A stretch of 64,000 nucleotides of DNA from Planctobacterium marinum. Its GTDB lineage: Bacteria; Pseudomonadota; Gammaproteobacteria; Enterobacterales; Alteromonadaceae. Position numbers and translations under genes: made by a program. The notes below the pieces were generated by a model, which was not told where the DNA came from, did not search any database, and saw only the letters and a program-made list of their open reading frames with translations. The DNA lies in contig NZ_AP027272.1 of NCBI RefSeq assembly GCF_036322805.1, positions 1,116,001 to 1,180,000 of the forward strand, in the 5' to 3' direction. Of this stretch, positions 45,011 to 54,662 are shown in pieces; within the stretch, counting starts at the first letter, position 1; every line of letters starts with the position of its first letter.

Positions 45011-46711
45011 TTAAGTTAAATACGCAGATAAGGTTTTATATAGATCTCTTAGCTCAAAGGGTTTTCCCAGATAGCCTGAAAAGCCCAATTGCTCGTACTC
45101 TTTAATATCTTGCGACATGACATTGGCGGTGAGGGCGATAATAGGGATTTCAGGCGCGATTTTATGGATGATGGCAAAAGCTTGTTTGCCATCCAGCACG
45201 GGCATCTGAATATCCATCAGGATCAGATCTGGTTGTTGGGTATTGACTTCATCAATCGCCAGTCGGCCATTGTCAGCAAAGCGCAATGTCGCGTTTGTCG
45301 ATTCCAGCATGGAGCGGATAATTTCCTGATTGATGGCGTTGTCCTCAGCGATCAGTATTTGTTTACCTTGTAAATCCGGTTGCTGCTCCTCAAAGCTCGT
45401 TGTGGTTACATCGGTTTTATCTTTTGCACTAGTTAAGGGTAAGAACACAACAAAGCGGGTTCCTTTACCTTCACTGCTGGCAACGCGAATATCGCCTTGC
45501 ATCAATGAAATCAGGTTTTGTGTAATGGACATACCCAGCCCTGTTCCACCAAACTTTCGTGTGATGGAAGCATCGGCTTGGGAAAATCGTTCGAATAGTG
45601 CTTTAACCGCCTGTTGAGACATGCCAATTCCCGTGTCTTGCACTTCAAAAATTAAACCGGATTGAGCCTCTCTTTGCGCTGTTCGCACAGCAATGGTGAC
45701 GCTGCCTTGTTCGGTAAACTTCACGGCATTGGATACTAAATTCATTAATATTTGGCGAATTCGCACCGGGTCGCCAAGCCATGTTTTAGGTAGTTGTTGG
45801 TCATGAGTCAGAGTGAGACAGATGTGCTTATCTGAAGCGACGGGTAACATGTCAGAAAGCACCGATTGCGTTACGCTTTCCAGAGCGAAGGGAATATGTT
45901 CAATATCCAATTGCTGGGCTTCAATTTTTGAATAATCTAAAATATCATTAATGATGGTGAGCAAGGATTTGGCTGAGTAGATGGCTTTATCTATCAGTTT
46001 GCTGTCCTTTTCTGTTTGCTCTTCCCGTTGCAGAATTTGTAACACACCCAATATGCCGTTCATGGGGGTTCTGATTTCATGGCTCATATTAGAGAGAAAT
46101 TCACTTTTGATTTTGGATGCTTCTTCGGCTTTTTCTTTCGCTTCGGCAAGGGCCAGATTGTTGCGGGCGATGCTGTTTTTGGTGCGTTCTAGTTTCCGAG
46201 CATATTGGCTATTGAAAAAGCCCACATTAAAGCAATACAGATAAATACTGAGTGCGGCAATTATTTGTGCCATGATTGAGGAGCTATCTGACAGTTCAAA
46301 ACCCCATAACAATCCACCCACAAGACAGCCCGCTGACAGGCTCAATATGGATTTGAAATAGAATCTGAGTCCTCCCACCATCAGGCCATTTAGGGTGGTT
46401 ACAATCAGTAAGGCAAATACCACCCACACCTGAAACCCAACGGCGGCACACCATAACCCGTAAAACAACGCATCGAGGTACAAATTGATGAATTCAGCTT
46501 GATTTTTTAGAGGTGAAAAGCGCCCGTGCAGGCGGGCCAAGTGAGGCCAAAGCAGACAATTTGCAAAGATGAAGAAGGTAACCCAAGGGGAAAGCGTCGG
46601 ATAATAAACCGCGATGAGCATCGCTGCCATCATCAGGTAGCCAATGACTCTTGGGGCATACATCCTTTTTGAAAGCGACTTCCCTGGCTTTTTTAGGGCA
46701 TCAGATTGCAT
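45011..46711 (-). CDS. Hybrid sensor histidine kinase with C-terminal receiver
   Basis: A 566-residue protein. Six or so helices fill about residues 20-170 with little periplasmic sequence. A short coiled coil leads to the HisKA box [20 protein letters not shown], then the ATPase boxes [24 protein letters not shown] and GTGLGMSI. A receiver completes it ([27 protein letters not shown] with the phospho-Asp, and GKPF). No HPt or output regulator is adjacent. Two solute-binding-like genes lie divergently upstream and could supply the sensory input. Confidence 0.9.
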   Translation of the reverse strand: MQSDALKKPGKSLSKRMYAPRVIGYLMMAAMLIAVYYPTLSPWVTFFIFANCLLWPHLARLHGRFSPLKNQAEFINLYLDALFYGLWCAAVGFQVWVVFALLIVTTLNGLMVGGLRFYFKSILSLSAGCLVGGLLWGFELSDSSSIMAQIIAALSIYLYCFNVGFFNSQYARKLERTKNSIARNNLALAEAKEKAEEASKIKSEFLSNMSHEIRTPMNGILGVLQILQREEQTEKDSKLIDKAIYSAKSLLTIINDILDYSKIEAQQLDIEHIPFALESVTQSVLSDMLPVASDKHICLTLTHDQQLPKTWLGDPVRIRQILMNLVSNAVKFTEQGSVTIAVRTAQREAQSGLIFEVQDTGIGMSQQAVKALFERFSQADASITRKFGGTGLGMSITQNLISLMQGDIRVASSEGKGTRFVVFLPLTSAKDKTDVTTTSFEEQQPDLQGKQILIAEDNAINQEIIRSMLESTNATLRFADNGRLAIDEVNTQQPDLILMDIQMPVLDGKQAFAIIHKIAPEIPIIALTANVMSQDIKEYEQLGFSGYLGKPFELRDLYKTLSAYLT

Positions 46712-47053
46712 CTTATATTCGCGTTAACCTGGGTTGTAAAAGTTAATTTTATTGCTACTTACCCTCAACGAGAAACTAACTCGGTCCTTGGCTAGTGCGG
46801 TTCGATTAGTGACCAATAATTTATAGCATTTCGCCATAAGTTAAATATTTTACTCCAGCCTAAATGTTTTTTGAGAAATTAACCAGTGCGCCAGAAGGAT
46901 TACTGTTATTAATCTCAATCAAAGATCGTAATATCGAAAATTAATATGAAAAAGCAATTGCTTGGACTATCGTTTAAAGAGATGCGGTATAATCGAACTT
47001 AATTGATTTTATTCTCTTTTAGAGCCAGCCTGAAAGCAGAGGCTATCACTATT
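46712..47053. promoter_or_regulatory. Divergent promoter gap
   Basis: A 342-bp AT-rich stretch without coding character. A TATAAT box lies at 46989-46994 on the plus strand, about 60 bp before the solute-binding-like frame, but no well-spaced -35 is evident. No operator repeat was recognised. Confidence 0.4.
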
Positions 47054-47832
47054 ATGTTTTACGCTAGTATCCGAAAAAAAGTGCATCTCATCGGATTGAG
47101 TTTTTGTCTCTTTAGCAGTATCAGCTTTGCTGAGGAACTGGTATTGCTGACTCATCACTTTCCCCCTACAATTTTATTAAAGACGACAAGTTTGTTGGCA
47201 TCAATACGGACATTATCAGCAAGGTACTGCAGGAAGAAAATCTTGCTTTCAGGATAGAGAATATTAATTGGGCCAGAGCACAACAAATCGTGCAAAGTAC
47301 CCCTGATACCGCTTTGCTGGCCGCCGGGCGCAATGTAGAACGAGAACATCAGTATGCTTGGGTTGGACCCTTGGTATCCTCTACGCCATATTTGTTTAAA
47401 CTCAGTTCGCGTGAAGATGTCAGTGTTAGTTCATTTGCCGACTTGAAGTTTTACCGCATCGGTTTAACCCGACGTGGCGTTATGGTGCCAACATTTAAAA
47501 AACTGGGACTGAAGGTTCCAGAAAACCTTATTTTAGTTTCAGGCGCTGAAGAAACCTACGGCATGTTATTTCAGAAGCGCGTTGATTTGATCTTGGGATC
47601 AGATTTGACCATGCCCTACAACCTGCGCAATTTGGGGTATGAGCTCGATGCCCTTGAACCAGTAATTCAAATTGATTACGAAGGTAGTGGAAATCACTTG
47701 GCACTGCATAAATCCTATTCGGCTGAAAGTATCGAGCGTTTGAACGCCAGAATAAAGAAAATGTGGAATAGTGGCGAAATAGAAGGAATTATTGATAGTT
47801 ATCGTTTGTTACCCAAATCTATAAACGATTAG
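47054..47832 (+). pseudogene. Solute-binding-like (SBP_bac_3) gene with one-base frameshift
   Basis: It starts as MFYASIRKKVHLIGLS with a signal peptide ending SISFAEE. It continues LVLLTHHFPP and then leaves frame at a run of five C (47162-47166). One extra C would give PPYNFIKDDKFVGINTDII and join the downstream frame, which stays open to 47832. The continuation is a typical periplasmic binding domain (WVGPLVSSTPYLFKLSSRED, GAEETYGMLFQKRVDLILG). The whole would be about 259 residues. Either the gene is broken or the homopolymer is a sequencing error. Confidence 0.82.
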
Positions 47833-47907
47833 GCTATTTTGCTCGTGCACCAATCATTGTGCTTCATTCGGATGATCAAGCAACCCTGGAATCCGGGAGA
47901 TATTGCC

Positions 47908-48687
47908 GTGTCCACCAGGTGTGTATTCCGACGTTTGCTTCTCGCCCCAATACTCGCGCTCACTCAGCGCGCAAAATTTTTTGTTTTATCATTTTTCCTC
48001 GTGGCTAATACGGGGGCGACAACTTATCACTTTGTTGCTATTGAGCATTTGGTAGAGCAAGAAATTGGGAAAATAGTGCTGCCCCAGATTTATGAGCGTG
48101 CAGGCATTAAAATAACGATAGCTTCGCTACCGGGTAAACGGGCTGAATTTGAAGCAACTTCGGGATTGCGCAATGGCGAGATCATGAGAATTTATAGTTA
48201 TGGAGAAGAGAATCCAACAGTACGCAGAGTGCCGACGCCTTACTATTATCTGCAAACTATGGCTTTTACCAAGGACGGCGCTGGTGTATCGGTACGAAGC
48301 CGGGAAGATCTCAGAAGCTACACCATAGCCAAGGTGCGAGGCGTCAAGCATACAAACGTCATTACCGAAGGGTTAAGGAAGGTTTCAGATGTGAGCAATA
48401 CGGTAGAGATAATGCGATTACTGGAACAGGGACTGGTTGATGTTGGTTTGACTAATACTCTTGATGGCGTGATGACCATTCAACAATTGGGCCTGAACGA
48501 TATTTCGCCTCAGGGAACTCCTCTGGCCACCCTAAACCTATACCATTATATTCATGAAGAACACCAGCAATTGGTTGCCATCATCGATGAAAAAATCAGG
48601 CAACTCAGAGATTCAGGCGAGCTTGCGATAATGATTGCTGAAGCAGAAAACCAGGTAATGTTGAGTTATAAACTGAATGCTAATTAG
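47908..48687 (+). CDS. Second solute-binding-like (SBP_bac_3) protein
   Basis: I choose GTG 47908, with GGGAGA 8 nt upstream, giving about 259 residues. A basic-hydrophobic leader (about 15-40, AKFFVLSFFLVANTGATT) is followed by a small binding-fold domain. ERAGIKITIASLPGKRAEFEATSG and LLEQGLVDVGLTNTLDG are typical of the uptake-like amino-acid binding group without transporters. It follows the frameshifted relative by 75 bp. Neither has ABC partners, so a sensory role with the divergent hybrid kinase is possible. Confidence 0.7.
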   Translation: MSTRCVFRRLLLAPILALTQRAKFFVLSFFLVANTGATTYHFVAIEHLVEQEIGKIVLPQIYERAGIKITIASLPGKRAEFEATSGLRNGEIMRIYSYGEENPTVRRVPTPYYYLQTMAFTKDGAGVSVRSREDLRSYTIAKVRGVKHTNVITEGLRKVSDVSNTVEIMRLLEQGLVDVGLTNTLDGVMTIQQLGLNDISPQGTPLATLNLYHYIHEEHQQLVAIIDEKIRQLRDSGELAIMIAEAENQVMLSYKLNAN

Positions 48688-48724
48688 CTGATAACTCATT
48701 TAACTTTTTCTTTTAATCCTTAAA

Positions 48725-48759
48725 AAAAAGCCGCTCGTGAATTCGCGAGCGGCTTTTTT
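48725..48759. terminator. Strong bidirectional terminator
   Basis: GCCGCTCG and CGAGCGGC arms frame a GAATTC centre, with A7-8 before and T6 after. It serves the convergent binding-protein and peptidase genes. Confidence 0.92.
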
Positions 48760-48781
48760 GAGGCTTATTTAACGACAGGTT

Positions 48782-50992
48782 CTAACGCAGAGTACGATCA
48801 AAGAAATTGGTAATGGTATTGTACAGGTGAATTCCAGTTTGCTTGCCGCGAATACTGTGCTTCTTACCCGGGTAATCCATCACTTCAAACGGGATAGCCA
48901 GATCCTGTAAGTGCTTATACAACATGGTGGAATGAGTGAATAACACATTGTCATCCGCCATACCGTGATAAATTAACAAGTCACCTTTTAGGTTCTCTGC
49001 ATAAGGAAATACTGAGGAGCGAGTGTAGGCCTCAGGATTAGTGGTGGGGTTGCCCATGTAGCGTTCGGTGTAGTGGGTGTCGTACAAACGCCAGTCAGTG
49101 ACAGGCGCGCCAGATACGCCGGCTGCGAAATGATCAGGCTCTTTAAACATGCTCATTAAAGCCATGTAACCGCCATAACTGTGACCATAAACGCCTATAT
49201 TGTCCTTGTCCACATAGGGTAGGGTATGCAAGAACTTCACGCCTGCCACCTGGTCTTGTACTTCAATTTCTCCCATACGCTCAAAAATAGGATCTTCAAA
49301 CGCTTTGCCACGATAATTTGAACCGCGGTTATCAACGGAGAAAACAACATAACCTTTGTCTACCCAATGCTGCATAAGTAAACCGCGGTTGCCGCCCCAG
49401 CGATTTTGCACGACCTGAGCAATAGGGCCGCCGTAAACATAGACAATGGCTGGATGCTTACCGCTAATTTCTTTCGGGGTCCACATTCTGTAATGCAGGG
49501 TTACATCGTCCTGGGTTTTTATGGTGCCGAACTCAGGCTGAACCCATTGCTCCTGATAAGCTGCAAGAGGATGGCTGTCGTCAATGGCATTCTCGCTTAA
49601 CCAGGTAAGGTGTTCTCCGGACGCCTTGTGCAGACTCACCTGAGGTGGTGTATTGATGGTAGAGAAGTTATCTACGTAGATGCTGGCGTCTTTTGAGAAC
49701 GCAATGGAATGAAAGCCGGAACGTTGACTTACTTTGGTTATGTCGCCACCTTTTAAGGAGACTTTATATAGGTGACGCTCCACCGGCGTATCTTTGCGGC
49801 CAGTGAAGTAGATCTGTCCGGCTTGTTCATCAATAGCGGCAACCGAATCCACAACCCAGTCTCCGCTAGTCAATTGCGCTAACTGCTTGCCTTGGTTGTC
49901 CATCAGGTAGAGGTGCTTAAAGCCATCTTTTTCGGAGGCCCAGACAAAGGCATCCTGTTTCTTGAGGAAGTACAGGTCGTCGTGCAAGTTAATCCAGGTC
50001 GCGCTGTTTTCCGTCAATAATACCGATACTTTATTACTGTCGGTGTCTACGACTTTAAGTTGCAGTTGTTTTTGATCGCGACTTTGCTGTTGGAAACTAA
50101 ACTGCTTACTGTTGTTTAGCCACTTACCTCTGGCCAGATAGATATCTTGCTCTTGTCCCAAGTCTACCCATTGAGTTTGTTTTGTGTTCACATCGTAGAT
50201 AGCCAGTTTTACGCTGACATTGGGTGTTCCTGCTCTTGGGTAACGCTGTTGCACAACCTTGACATTATCAGCGTATATTTCGGTGCGAGTGATGATATCC
50301 ACTGGAGATTCATCAACGCGGATATAGGCAATTTTAGATTCATCCGGTGCAACCCAGTAGCCAGTCATGCGACTCATCTCTTCTTGCGCGACAAACTCGG
50401 CCATGCCGTTTTTGACGGCGTCGCCACCATCTGCGGTTATCTGAGTTTCTTCACCTGTGGCGATATTTTTAAGATACAGATTTTGTTCGCGAATGAAGGA
50501 AATGAAGGTGTTTTTGGGCGAAATCTTGATGTCAGTTTCAAAGCTTTCCGTCTCTAAGATTTGTTGCGCTTTATCGCTACCCATTGGGTAATACCACGCA
50601 TCTCCTGCCAGCGGAAATAGTAAAGCTTTGCCGTCACTGGACCATTGATATTCCATGATGCCCGTACCGTACTCGCGGCGGCGCTCCCTGCGGGCTTTTT
50701 CTTCGTCAGACAGCTCTTCTTTGCCAGAGTGCAAATTGTCTGCGTCAAACAAAACTTGGGTTTTACCGCTTGCAACATGGTATTCCCAAAGATCGTAACG
50801 CTCGTAATCGCTCACCTTACCCTGGATAAAAGTGACTCTTTGTCCATCGGGGGAAACCTTTAATTTGGCTGGTGCACTGCCTTCAAGGGCGGGAGAGGAA
50901 AAGATTCGTTCAATACTGAGTTTTTCTGGCGCTTGTGCATGTACCAAAGTACTGCTCATGAGCAAGCCAGAAAGCAGGGTGAGTTTTTTCAT
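48782..50992 (-). CDS. S9B-type dipeptidyl peptidase (DPP-IV-like)
   Basis: A 736-residue exported serine peptidase that would remove Xaa-Pro dipeptides in the periplasm. The signal peptide is MKKLTLLSGLLMSSTLVHAQ. The beta-propeller (DPPIV_N) spans about 40-480, with the substrate-amine Glu pair motif FVAQEEMSRMTGYW. The alpha/beta-hydrolase end carries the nucleophile in GHSYGGYMAL (about 612), the Asp in GMADDNVLF and the His in KKHSIRG. Length and motifs match bacterial DPP-IV. It is a single gene. Confidence 0.93.
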   Translation of the reverse strand: MKKLTLLSGLLMSSTLVHAQAPEKLSIERIFSSPALEGSAPAKLKVSPDGQRVTFIQGKVSDYERYDLWEYHVASGKTQVLFDADNLHSGKEELSDEEKARRERRREYGTGIMEYQWSSDGKALLFPLAGDAWYYPMGSDKAQQILETESFETDIKISPKNTFISFIREQNLYLKNIATGEETQITADGGDAVKNGMAEFVAQEEMSRMTGYWVAPDESKIAYIRVDESPVDIITRTEIYADNVKVVQQRYPRAGTPNVSVKLAIYDVNTKQTQWVDLGQEQDIYLARGKWLNNSKQFSFQQQSRDQKQLQLKVVDTDSNKVSVLLTENSATWINLHDDLYFLKKQDAFVWASEKDGFKHLYLMDNQGKQLAQLTSGDWVVDSVAAIDEQAGQIYFTGRKDTPVERHLYKVSLKGGDITKVSQRSGFHSIAFSKDASIYVDNFSTINTPPQVSLHKASGEHLTWLSENAIDDSHPLAAYQEQWVQPEFGTIKTQDDVTLHYRMWTPKEISGKHPAIVYVYGGPIAQVVQNRWGGNRGLLMQHWVDKGYVVFSVDNRGSNYRGKAFEDPIFERMGEIEVQDQVAGVKFLHTLPYVDKDNIGVYGHSYGGYMALMSMFKEPDHFAAGVSGAPVTDWRLYDTHYTERYMGNPTTNPEAYTRSSVFPYAENLKGDLLIYHGMADDNVLFTHSTMLYKHLQDLAIPFEVMDYPGKKHSIRGKQTGIHLYNTITNFFDRTLR

Positions 50993-51134
50993 GCTTCAGA
51001 GTATCCTGTAGGCAAATTTAGTAGTGGATCTGGAGTGCATCATATTAAAGTTGTTGTTCAGCGAATAATATGGTTAAAAAATCAGCACAGATCGGTAAAA
51101 TCAGCAAAATATTGCATTATGGCTAATTTATAAC

Positions 51135-51773
51135 ATGCGAGCACAAAACCACAAAACTGCTTTGTTACTGGGTGCGACAGGATTAGTGGGTCAGCACTTA
51201 CTTACTTTGTTACTGGATGATCCCGGATACGACCGCATCATTTGCCTTGTGCGCAGTAAACCCGAGAGTGGATACGCCACTATGAGCAGTGCCGGTAAAT
51301 TGCAGTTAGAAATCGTAGACTACGAAAATTTAACTGCTTGTCGTTCGTTTTTTGGTGCTTCACACATCTATGTATGCCTCGGCACTACGATTAAAAAAGC
51401 GGGTAGTGAGCAGGCGTTCCGCAGGGTAGATTACGATTACGTGCTTCAGGCAGCGCAGTTAGCTAAAGCCGAGCATGCGCAGAGCTTCGTTTGGATATCC
51501 TCGGTTGGAGCGGATGCGTCTAGCTCCAATTTTTATTTACGGGTTAAAGGGGAACTGGAAGACGCCATCGCCAACATCACTGAATTGCACGCTAAACCGG
51601 TTCAGCCTTCGCTATTACTGGGGGAGCGGGATGAATTTCGCCTCGGCGAAAGAATGGGGGTTTGGCTAAGTCCACTGTTGTCACCTTTGATGCAGGGGCC
51701 CTTGCGCAAATACCGCCCGGTCCATGTTATCGATGTGGCCAGACAAATGATGGCTTTGCAGCAGTGGGATTAA
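51135..51773 (+). CDS. NAD(P)-binding Rossmann protein (HTATIP2/YbjT-like)
   Basis: A 212-residue atypical SDR. The nucleotide motif GATGLVGQHL is near the N-terminus. VWISSVGADASSSNFYLRVKGELE includes the conserved Ser and YxxxK. Its size and the LLLGERDEFRLGERMG segment suit the HTATIP2-like oxidoreductase group of unknown substrate. The methyltransferase gene trmN6 follows 3 bp after it, so they are co-transcribed. Confidence 0.83.
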   Translation: MRAQNHKTALLLGATGLVGQHLLTLLLDDPGYDRIICLVRSKPESGYATMSSAGKLQLEIVDYENLTACRSFFGASHIYVCLGTTIKKAGSEQAFRRVDYDYVLQAAQLAKAEHAQSFVWISSVGADASSSNFYLRVKGELEDAIANITELHAKPVQPSLLLGERDEFRLGERMGVWLSPLLSPLMQGPLRKYRPVHVIDVARQMMALQQWD

Positions 51774-51776
51774 TGG

Positions 51777-52553
51777 ATGTTTCGCTGTAAACAATTTGTC
51801 GTTCAGCAGGATAAATGTGCCATGAAAGTAAGCACCGACAGCTTATTATTGGGCAGTTGGTGTCGGCCGGGATCTGCAAGCACTATACTCGATATTGGTA
51901 CAGGTACCGGCATTTTGAGTTTAATGATGGCGCAAAAGAGCCATTCAAGTTGTCGCATTACCGCCGTAGAAATTGATGATGACGCCGCATTACAAGCAAA
52001 AGAAAATTTCCGGGCATCGCCCTGGCCAGACAAGCTTACTTTGTTTCATGCTGACTTTTCTGACTGGTGGCAACAAAATCGCCAACGATATGATGTGATC
52101 CTCGCCAATCCGCCCTGGTTTGAGTATGCCCCCTCTGCTGCTCATAACACCCGGAACCAACAACGAGATGAAAAGCGCACGGTAGCAAGGCAGCAGAGTA
52201 CGCTCAATCTGGAGTTATTGTTTCAATCGGTGGCAACACTGTTGACCAGCGCCGGTCATTTTTATTTGGTATTACCTGCTTCTGCTGAATTGCAGGTAGA
52301 AATGCTGGCAGAAAAGCTTCACTTTGGGCTATTAGCGCGACTGGACGTAAAAGCCACGCCTGCTAAGGCACCCTACTGTCAATTGTGGCATTTAGGTGAC
52401 CAGGCCGAAGAATTAAACGGGGATGATATAAATCGCGATCCAGAGAATAATCTTCGCGCCCAAAGCATTCAGGAAATAATCGTTCGAGATGTAAAAGGTG
52501 ATTACACGGATACTTATAAAACATTGTGTCGAGATTTTTATCTGAATTTTTAA
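51777..52553 (+). CDS. trmN6: tRNA1(Val) (adenine-37-N6)-methyltransferase
   Basis: A 258-residue class I SAM methyltransferase that methylates A37 of tRNA-Val. It opens FRCKQFVVQQDKCAMKVSTDSLLLGSW, typical of TrmN6/YfiC. The SAM motif is ILDIGTGTGILSLMMAQ. The catalytic NPPW (in VILANPPWFEYA) is the N6-adenine type NPP[FYW]. Length is slightly above E. coli YfiC. Confident on family. Confidence 0.9.
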   Translation: MFRCKQFVVQQDKCAMKVSTDSLLLGSWCRPGSASTILDIGTGTGILSLMMAQKSHSSCRITAVEIDDDAALQAKENFRASPWPDKLTLFHADFSDWWQQNRQRYDVILANPPWFEYAPSAAHNTRNQQRDEKRTVARQQSTLNLELLFQSVATLLTSAGHFYLVLPASAELQVEMLAEKLHFGLLARLDVKATPAKAPYCQLWHLGDQAEELNGDDINRDPENNLRAQSIQEIIVRDVKGDYTDTYKTLCRDFYLNF

Positions 52554-52697
52554 TTCTAAAAAACCTTTTTTTAAAACTGATTTAACTTAAACCCTCTATC
52601 TCTCCTTGCAGATAACCTATATAGGGCCAATGCTATTAATCATTCCGCTGATCAATTACTTGATGGGATTGGTATAAGGTTTAGCGTTGCTGGAAAT

Positions 52698-52729
52698 AAA
52701 TCCGTTACAAATTTCGGATTTCCTTTTTT
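52698..52729 (+). terminator. Terminator downstream of trmN6
   Basis: AAATCCG (52698-52704) pairs with CGGATTT (52715-52721), 10-nt loop, then CCTTTTTT. It lies about 145 bp after trmN6; the intervening gap of 286 bp in total shows no gene. Confidence 0.65.
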
Positions 52730-52839
52730 CCGGGTGTTGCTATATTAAAGATGTGGACAGTAAAACTGTGCATTTAACAACATCAAAAACAAATCAGGAC
52801 TTTTTCCACGGACAGGATAACCTTTGAAGGGGAGCTGTT

Positions 52840-53217
52840 ATGAGCGAGAGTCAATTACCTTCATGTATCAGCCATCTGACCGATTCGCTGCAGGTGGTGC
52901 AATTCTATTGCCGGAATATTCCAATTCAGGTACCTAAGTTTGCCGTTTATGCGGTGCTGGATAATCCCGTGTTTGACAAAATCGTCTATCGCGAAAATCG
53001 CAAAGTCGGCATGATAAAACTGGGACGTTATCTGGTACCTGTTATCGATCCGTTGCACGGACGCCTGGAAGAGCGCCCCAATCACATCGTGGTGATAAGC
53101 CAAAGTAAGGGCAACAAATTTGGTTTGTTTGGCTATCCTGCAGATGAGGTTAAAGACAATTTATTGTTGCCTTTTTATCATCGTTCGGTGCGCAAAATAG
53201 TGAAGGATTTCGTGTAA
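52840..53217 (+). CDS. Small stand-alone CheW-like protein
   Basis: A 125-residue cytoplasmic protein. The pattern IPVQVPKFAVYAV-like start, IKLGRYLVPVIDPLHGRL and HIVVISQSKGNKFGLFGYPADEV follows the CheW beta-barrel order. It is shorter and more basic than true CheW and has no adjacent chemotaxis genes. It could be an adaptor for one of the two chemoreceptors in the window, but this is a guess from fold only. Confidence 0.6.
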   Translation: MSESQLPSCISHLTDSLQVVQFYCRNIPIQVPKFAVYAVLDNPVFDKIVYRENRKVGMIKLGRYLVPVIDPLHGRLEERPNHIVVISQSKGNKFGLFGYPADEVKDNLLLPFYHRSVRKIVKDFV

Positions 53218-53226
53218 CCGGGCTGA

Positions 53227-53670
53227 TTAAATTTTAATAGTATAGTAATCAAAACTGTCGATCATTTTATAGCCCAGTTGGTCATATAGCGCCTTTGCCT
53301 GAACGTTATCTTTCGCCGTGGCCAGCTTAATGGCATACGCTTTGTTTTTCTGAGCAAATGCTTGTGCTGTCATCATCAAGGCTTTTGCTACTCCTTGCTT
53401 GCGCGCTTTTTCAGTAACATACAAATCATTCAGAATATAAACCTGCTTCATGGCAACCGAAGAAAAGGATGGGAACAGTTGGGTAAAACCCATACCGTTA
53501 TTGTTTTCATCTAACGCGATATAAATGATGGAATCGCGTTTCACCAGGCGCTCTGAGATAAAGGCTCGCGCTGAATTTAAATCACCGGGCTGTTGATAAA
53601 ACTGGCGATACTGATCGAATAAGTCTGCACATTGTTCAAGTTGGTCATGGGTTACTTGTTGTATTTTCAT
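53227..53670 (-). CDS. GNAT-family N-acetyltransferase
   Basis: A 147-residue GNAT. The acetyl-CoA loop is LYVTEKARKQGVAKALMMTAQAFA; AKDNVQAKALYDQLGYKMID is the C-terminal motif. It opens with MKIQQVTHDQLEQCADLFDQYRQFY. Substrate unknown. It starts 14 bp after the metallopeptidase-like gene and is probably co-transcribed. Confidence 0.87.
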   Translation of the reverse strand: MKIQQVTHDQLEQCADLFDQYRQFYQQPGDLNSARAFISERLVKRDSIIYIALDENNNGMGFTQLFPSFSSVAMKQVYILNDLYVTEKARKQGVAKALMMTAQAFAQKNKAYAIKLATAKDNVQAKALYDQLGYKMIDSFDYYTIKI

Positions 53671-53684
53671 CAGGAGCTCGTTGG

Positions 53685-54521
53685 TTATTGTTGTCGGGAT
53701 TCACCTTCCATTCTATCTAATGCCGTCCCCAATGCAGCAAAATAGCGAAGAAAGTGACCGGCGATTTCGGTGCGTTGTTGTGGTTCTGGATAGATGCCTA
53801 GTTTCGCTTCAGTGGATTGTTTGGTGCCTTGTACTAAAAACGCGTTTTTAAGAGGCTGATCTTGCACCCAGGCTTCAAAGGCTCGGGCGCATACTTCTTG
53901 TGGTTGCGCATAATAATAAGTGTTGAGAGATTTGTCCGCCGCTGCACTTTTGATAAAGAGCTCACTGAGCTCGTCACTGTTGGGTTTGAGAAAAATATGC
54001 TGGTAGCAGTTTTCCAGTAAATGATTAATCGGGTGTTCAATGACCTGAATATTTTTCAGCCACAACACGGAAGCAAAATCTGTATGGTTGGCTTTCTGGA
54101 ATAGCTTTTGGCTTATGTAATGATCAAAAGCGTGAAACCATTCATGGGCCAATGCGCCGCCGCCGGCATTTTTCGCCAGCGCCAGGGTTCGTGTGCCGGA
54201 ATTGTAGTGGGCGGAGCTATATTTTTGTCCACCTTTGCCAAAGGCCAAAGACAGTGTACCGTTTAAAGAAATAACCTGTTCGGGCACCTGGAGTATGGTC
54301 ATCAGATCGCACAGCGCATCAAAGAACAAATTGGCTGCGATTTGTTGCTCTTGTTTGGTCACCCAGTTGCCCACTGTGGCGGTTTTAAAGCCGAAAATCT
54401 TAATGATGTCATTAAAAGAGACATCCGCACCGTCGCGGTGGCTGGGCCCATTGCGATAATAGGATTGATGTAACCGGGAGGATTTCTGAGATTGGCTCAA
54501 ACTTGTAAACAAACACTGCAA
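53685..54521 (-). CDS. Putative zinc metallopeptidase with HEWFHAFDHY motif (CLCA_X-like)
   Basis: A 278-residue soluble protein. GGGALAHEWFHAFDHY supplies HExxH plus a nearby His, and a later PQEVCARAFEAWVQDQ contains the likely third ligand Glu. The front part (SFNDIIKIFGFKTATVGNWVTKQEQQ) resembles the LPD1/CLCA_X-type associated region I have seen in gammaproteobacterial proteins. No signal peptide is evident. Its substrate and role are unknown. Confidence 0.62.
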   Translation of the reverse strand: MQCLFTSLSQSQKSSRLHQSYYRNGPSHRDGADVSFNDIIKIFGFKTATVGNWVTKQEQQIAANLFFDALCDLMTILQVPEQVISLNGTLSLAFGKGGQKYSSAHYNSGTRTLALAKNAGGGALAHEWFHAFDHYISQKLFQKANHTDFASVLWLKNIQVIEHPINHLLENCYQHIFLKPNSDELSELFIKSAAADKSLNTYYYAQPQEVCARAFEAWVQDQPLKNAFLVQGTKQSTEAKLGIYPEPQQRTEIAGHFLRYFAALGTALDRMEGESRQQ

Positions 54522-54610
54522 TTTAGCGCGATGATAGCAGTATTTTGAGGCAATTTAAAAAACAGTCAGTCGTTACTGAGTATGAAGCTCTATTTTCGAT
54601 AGTCACGAAC

Positions 54611-54633
54611 TATAGCGAGTAAAACTCGCTATA
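54611..54633. repeat. Perfect 10-bp inverted repeat
   Basis: TATAGCGAGT, 3-nt loop, ACTCGCTATA. It stands between the MAPEG and metallopeptidase genes. No T run follows on either strand, so a terminator is doubtful. Confidence 0.6.
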
Positions 54634-54662
54634 TATGTATAGCAATGAACGCTGTTTTCTTA

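Noticed and set aside
54611-54633. Rho-independent terminator at the perfect hairpin
   Set aside because: No T run follows on either strand.
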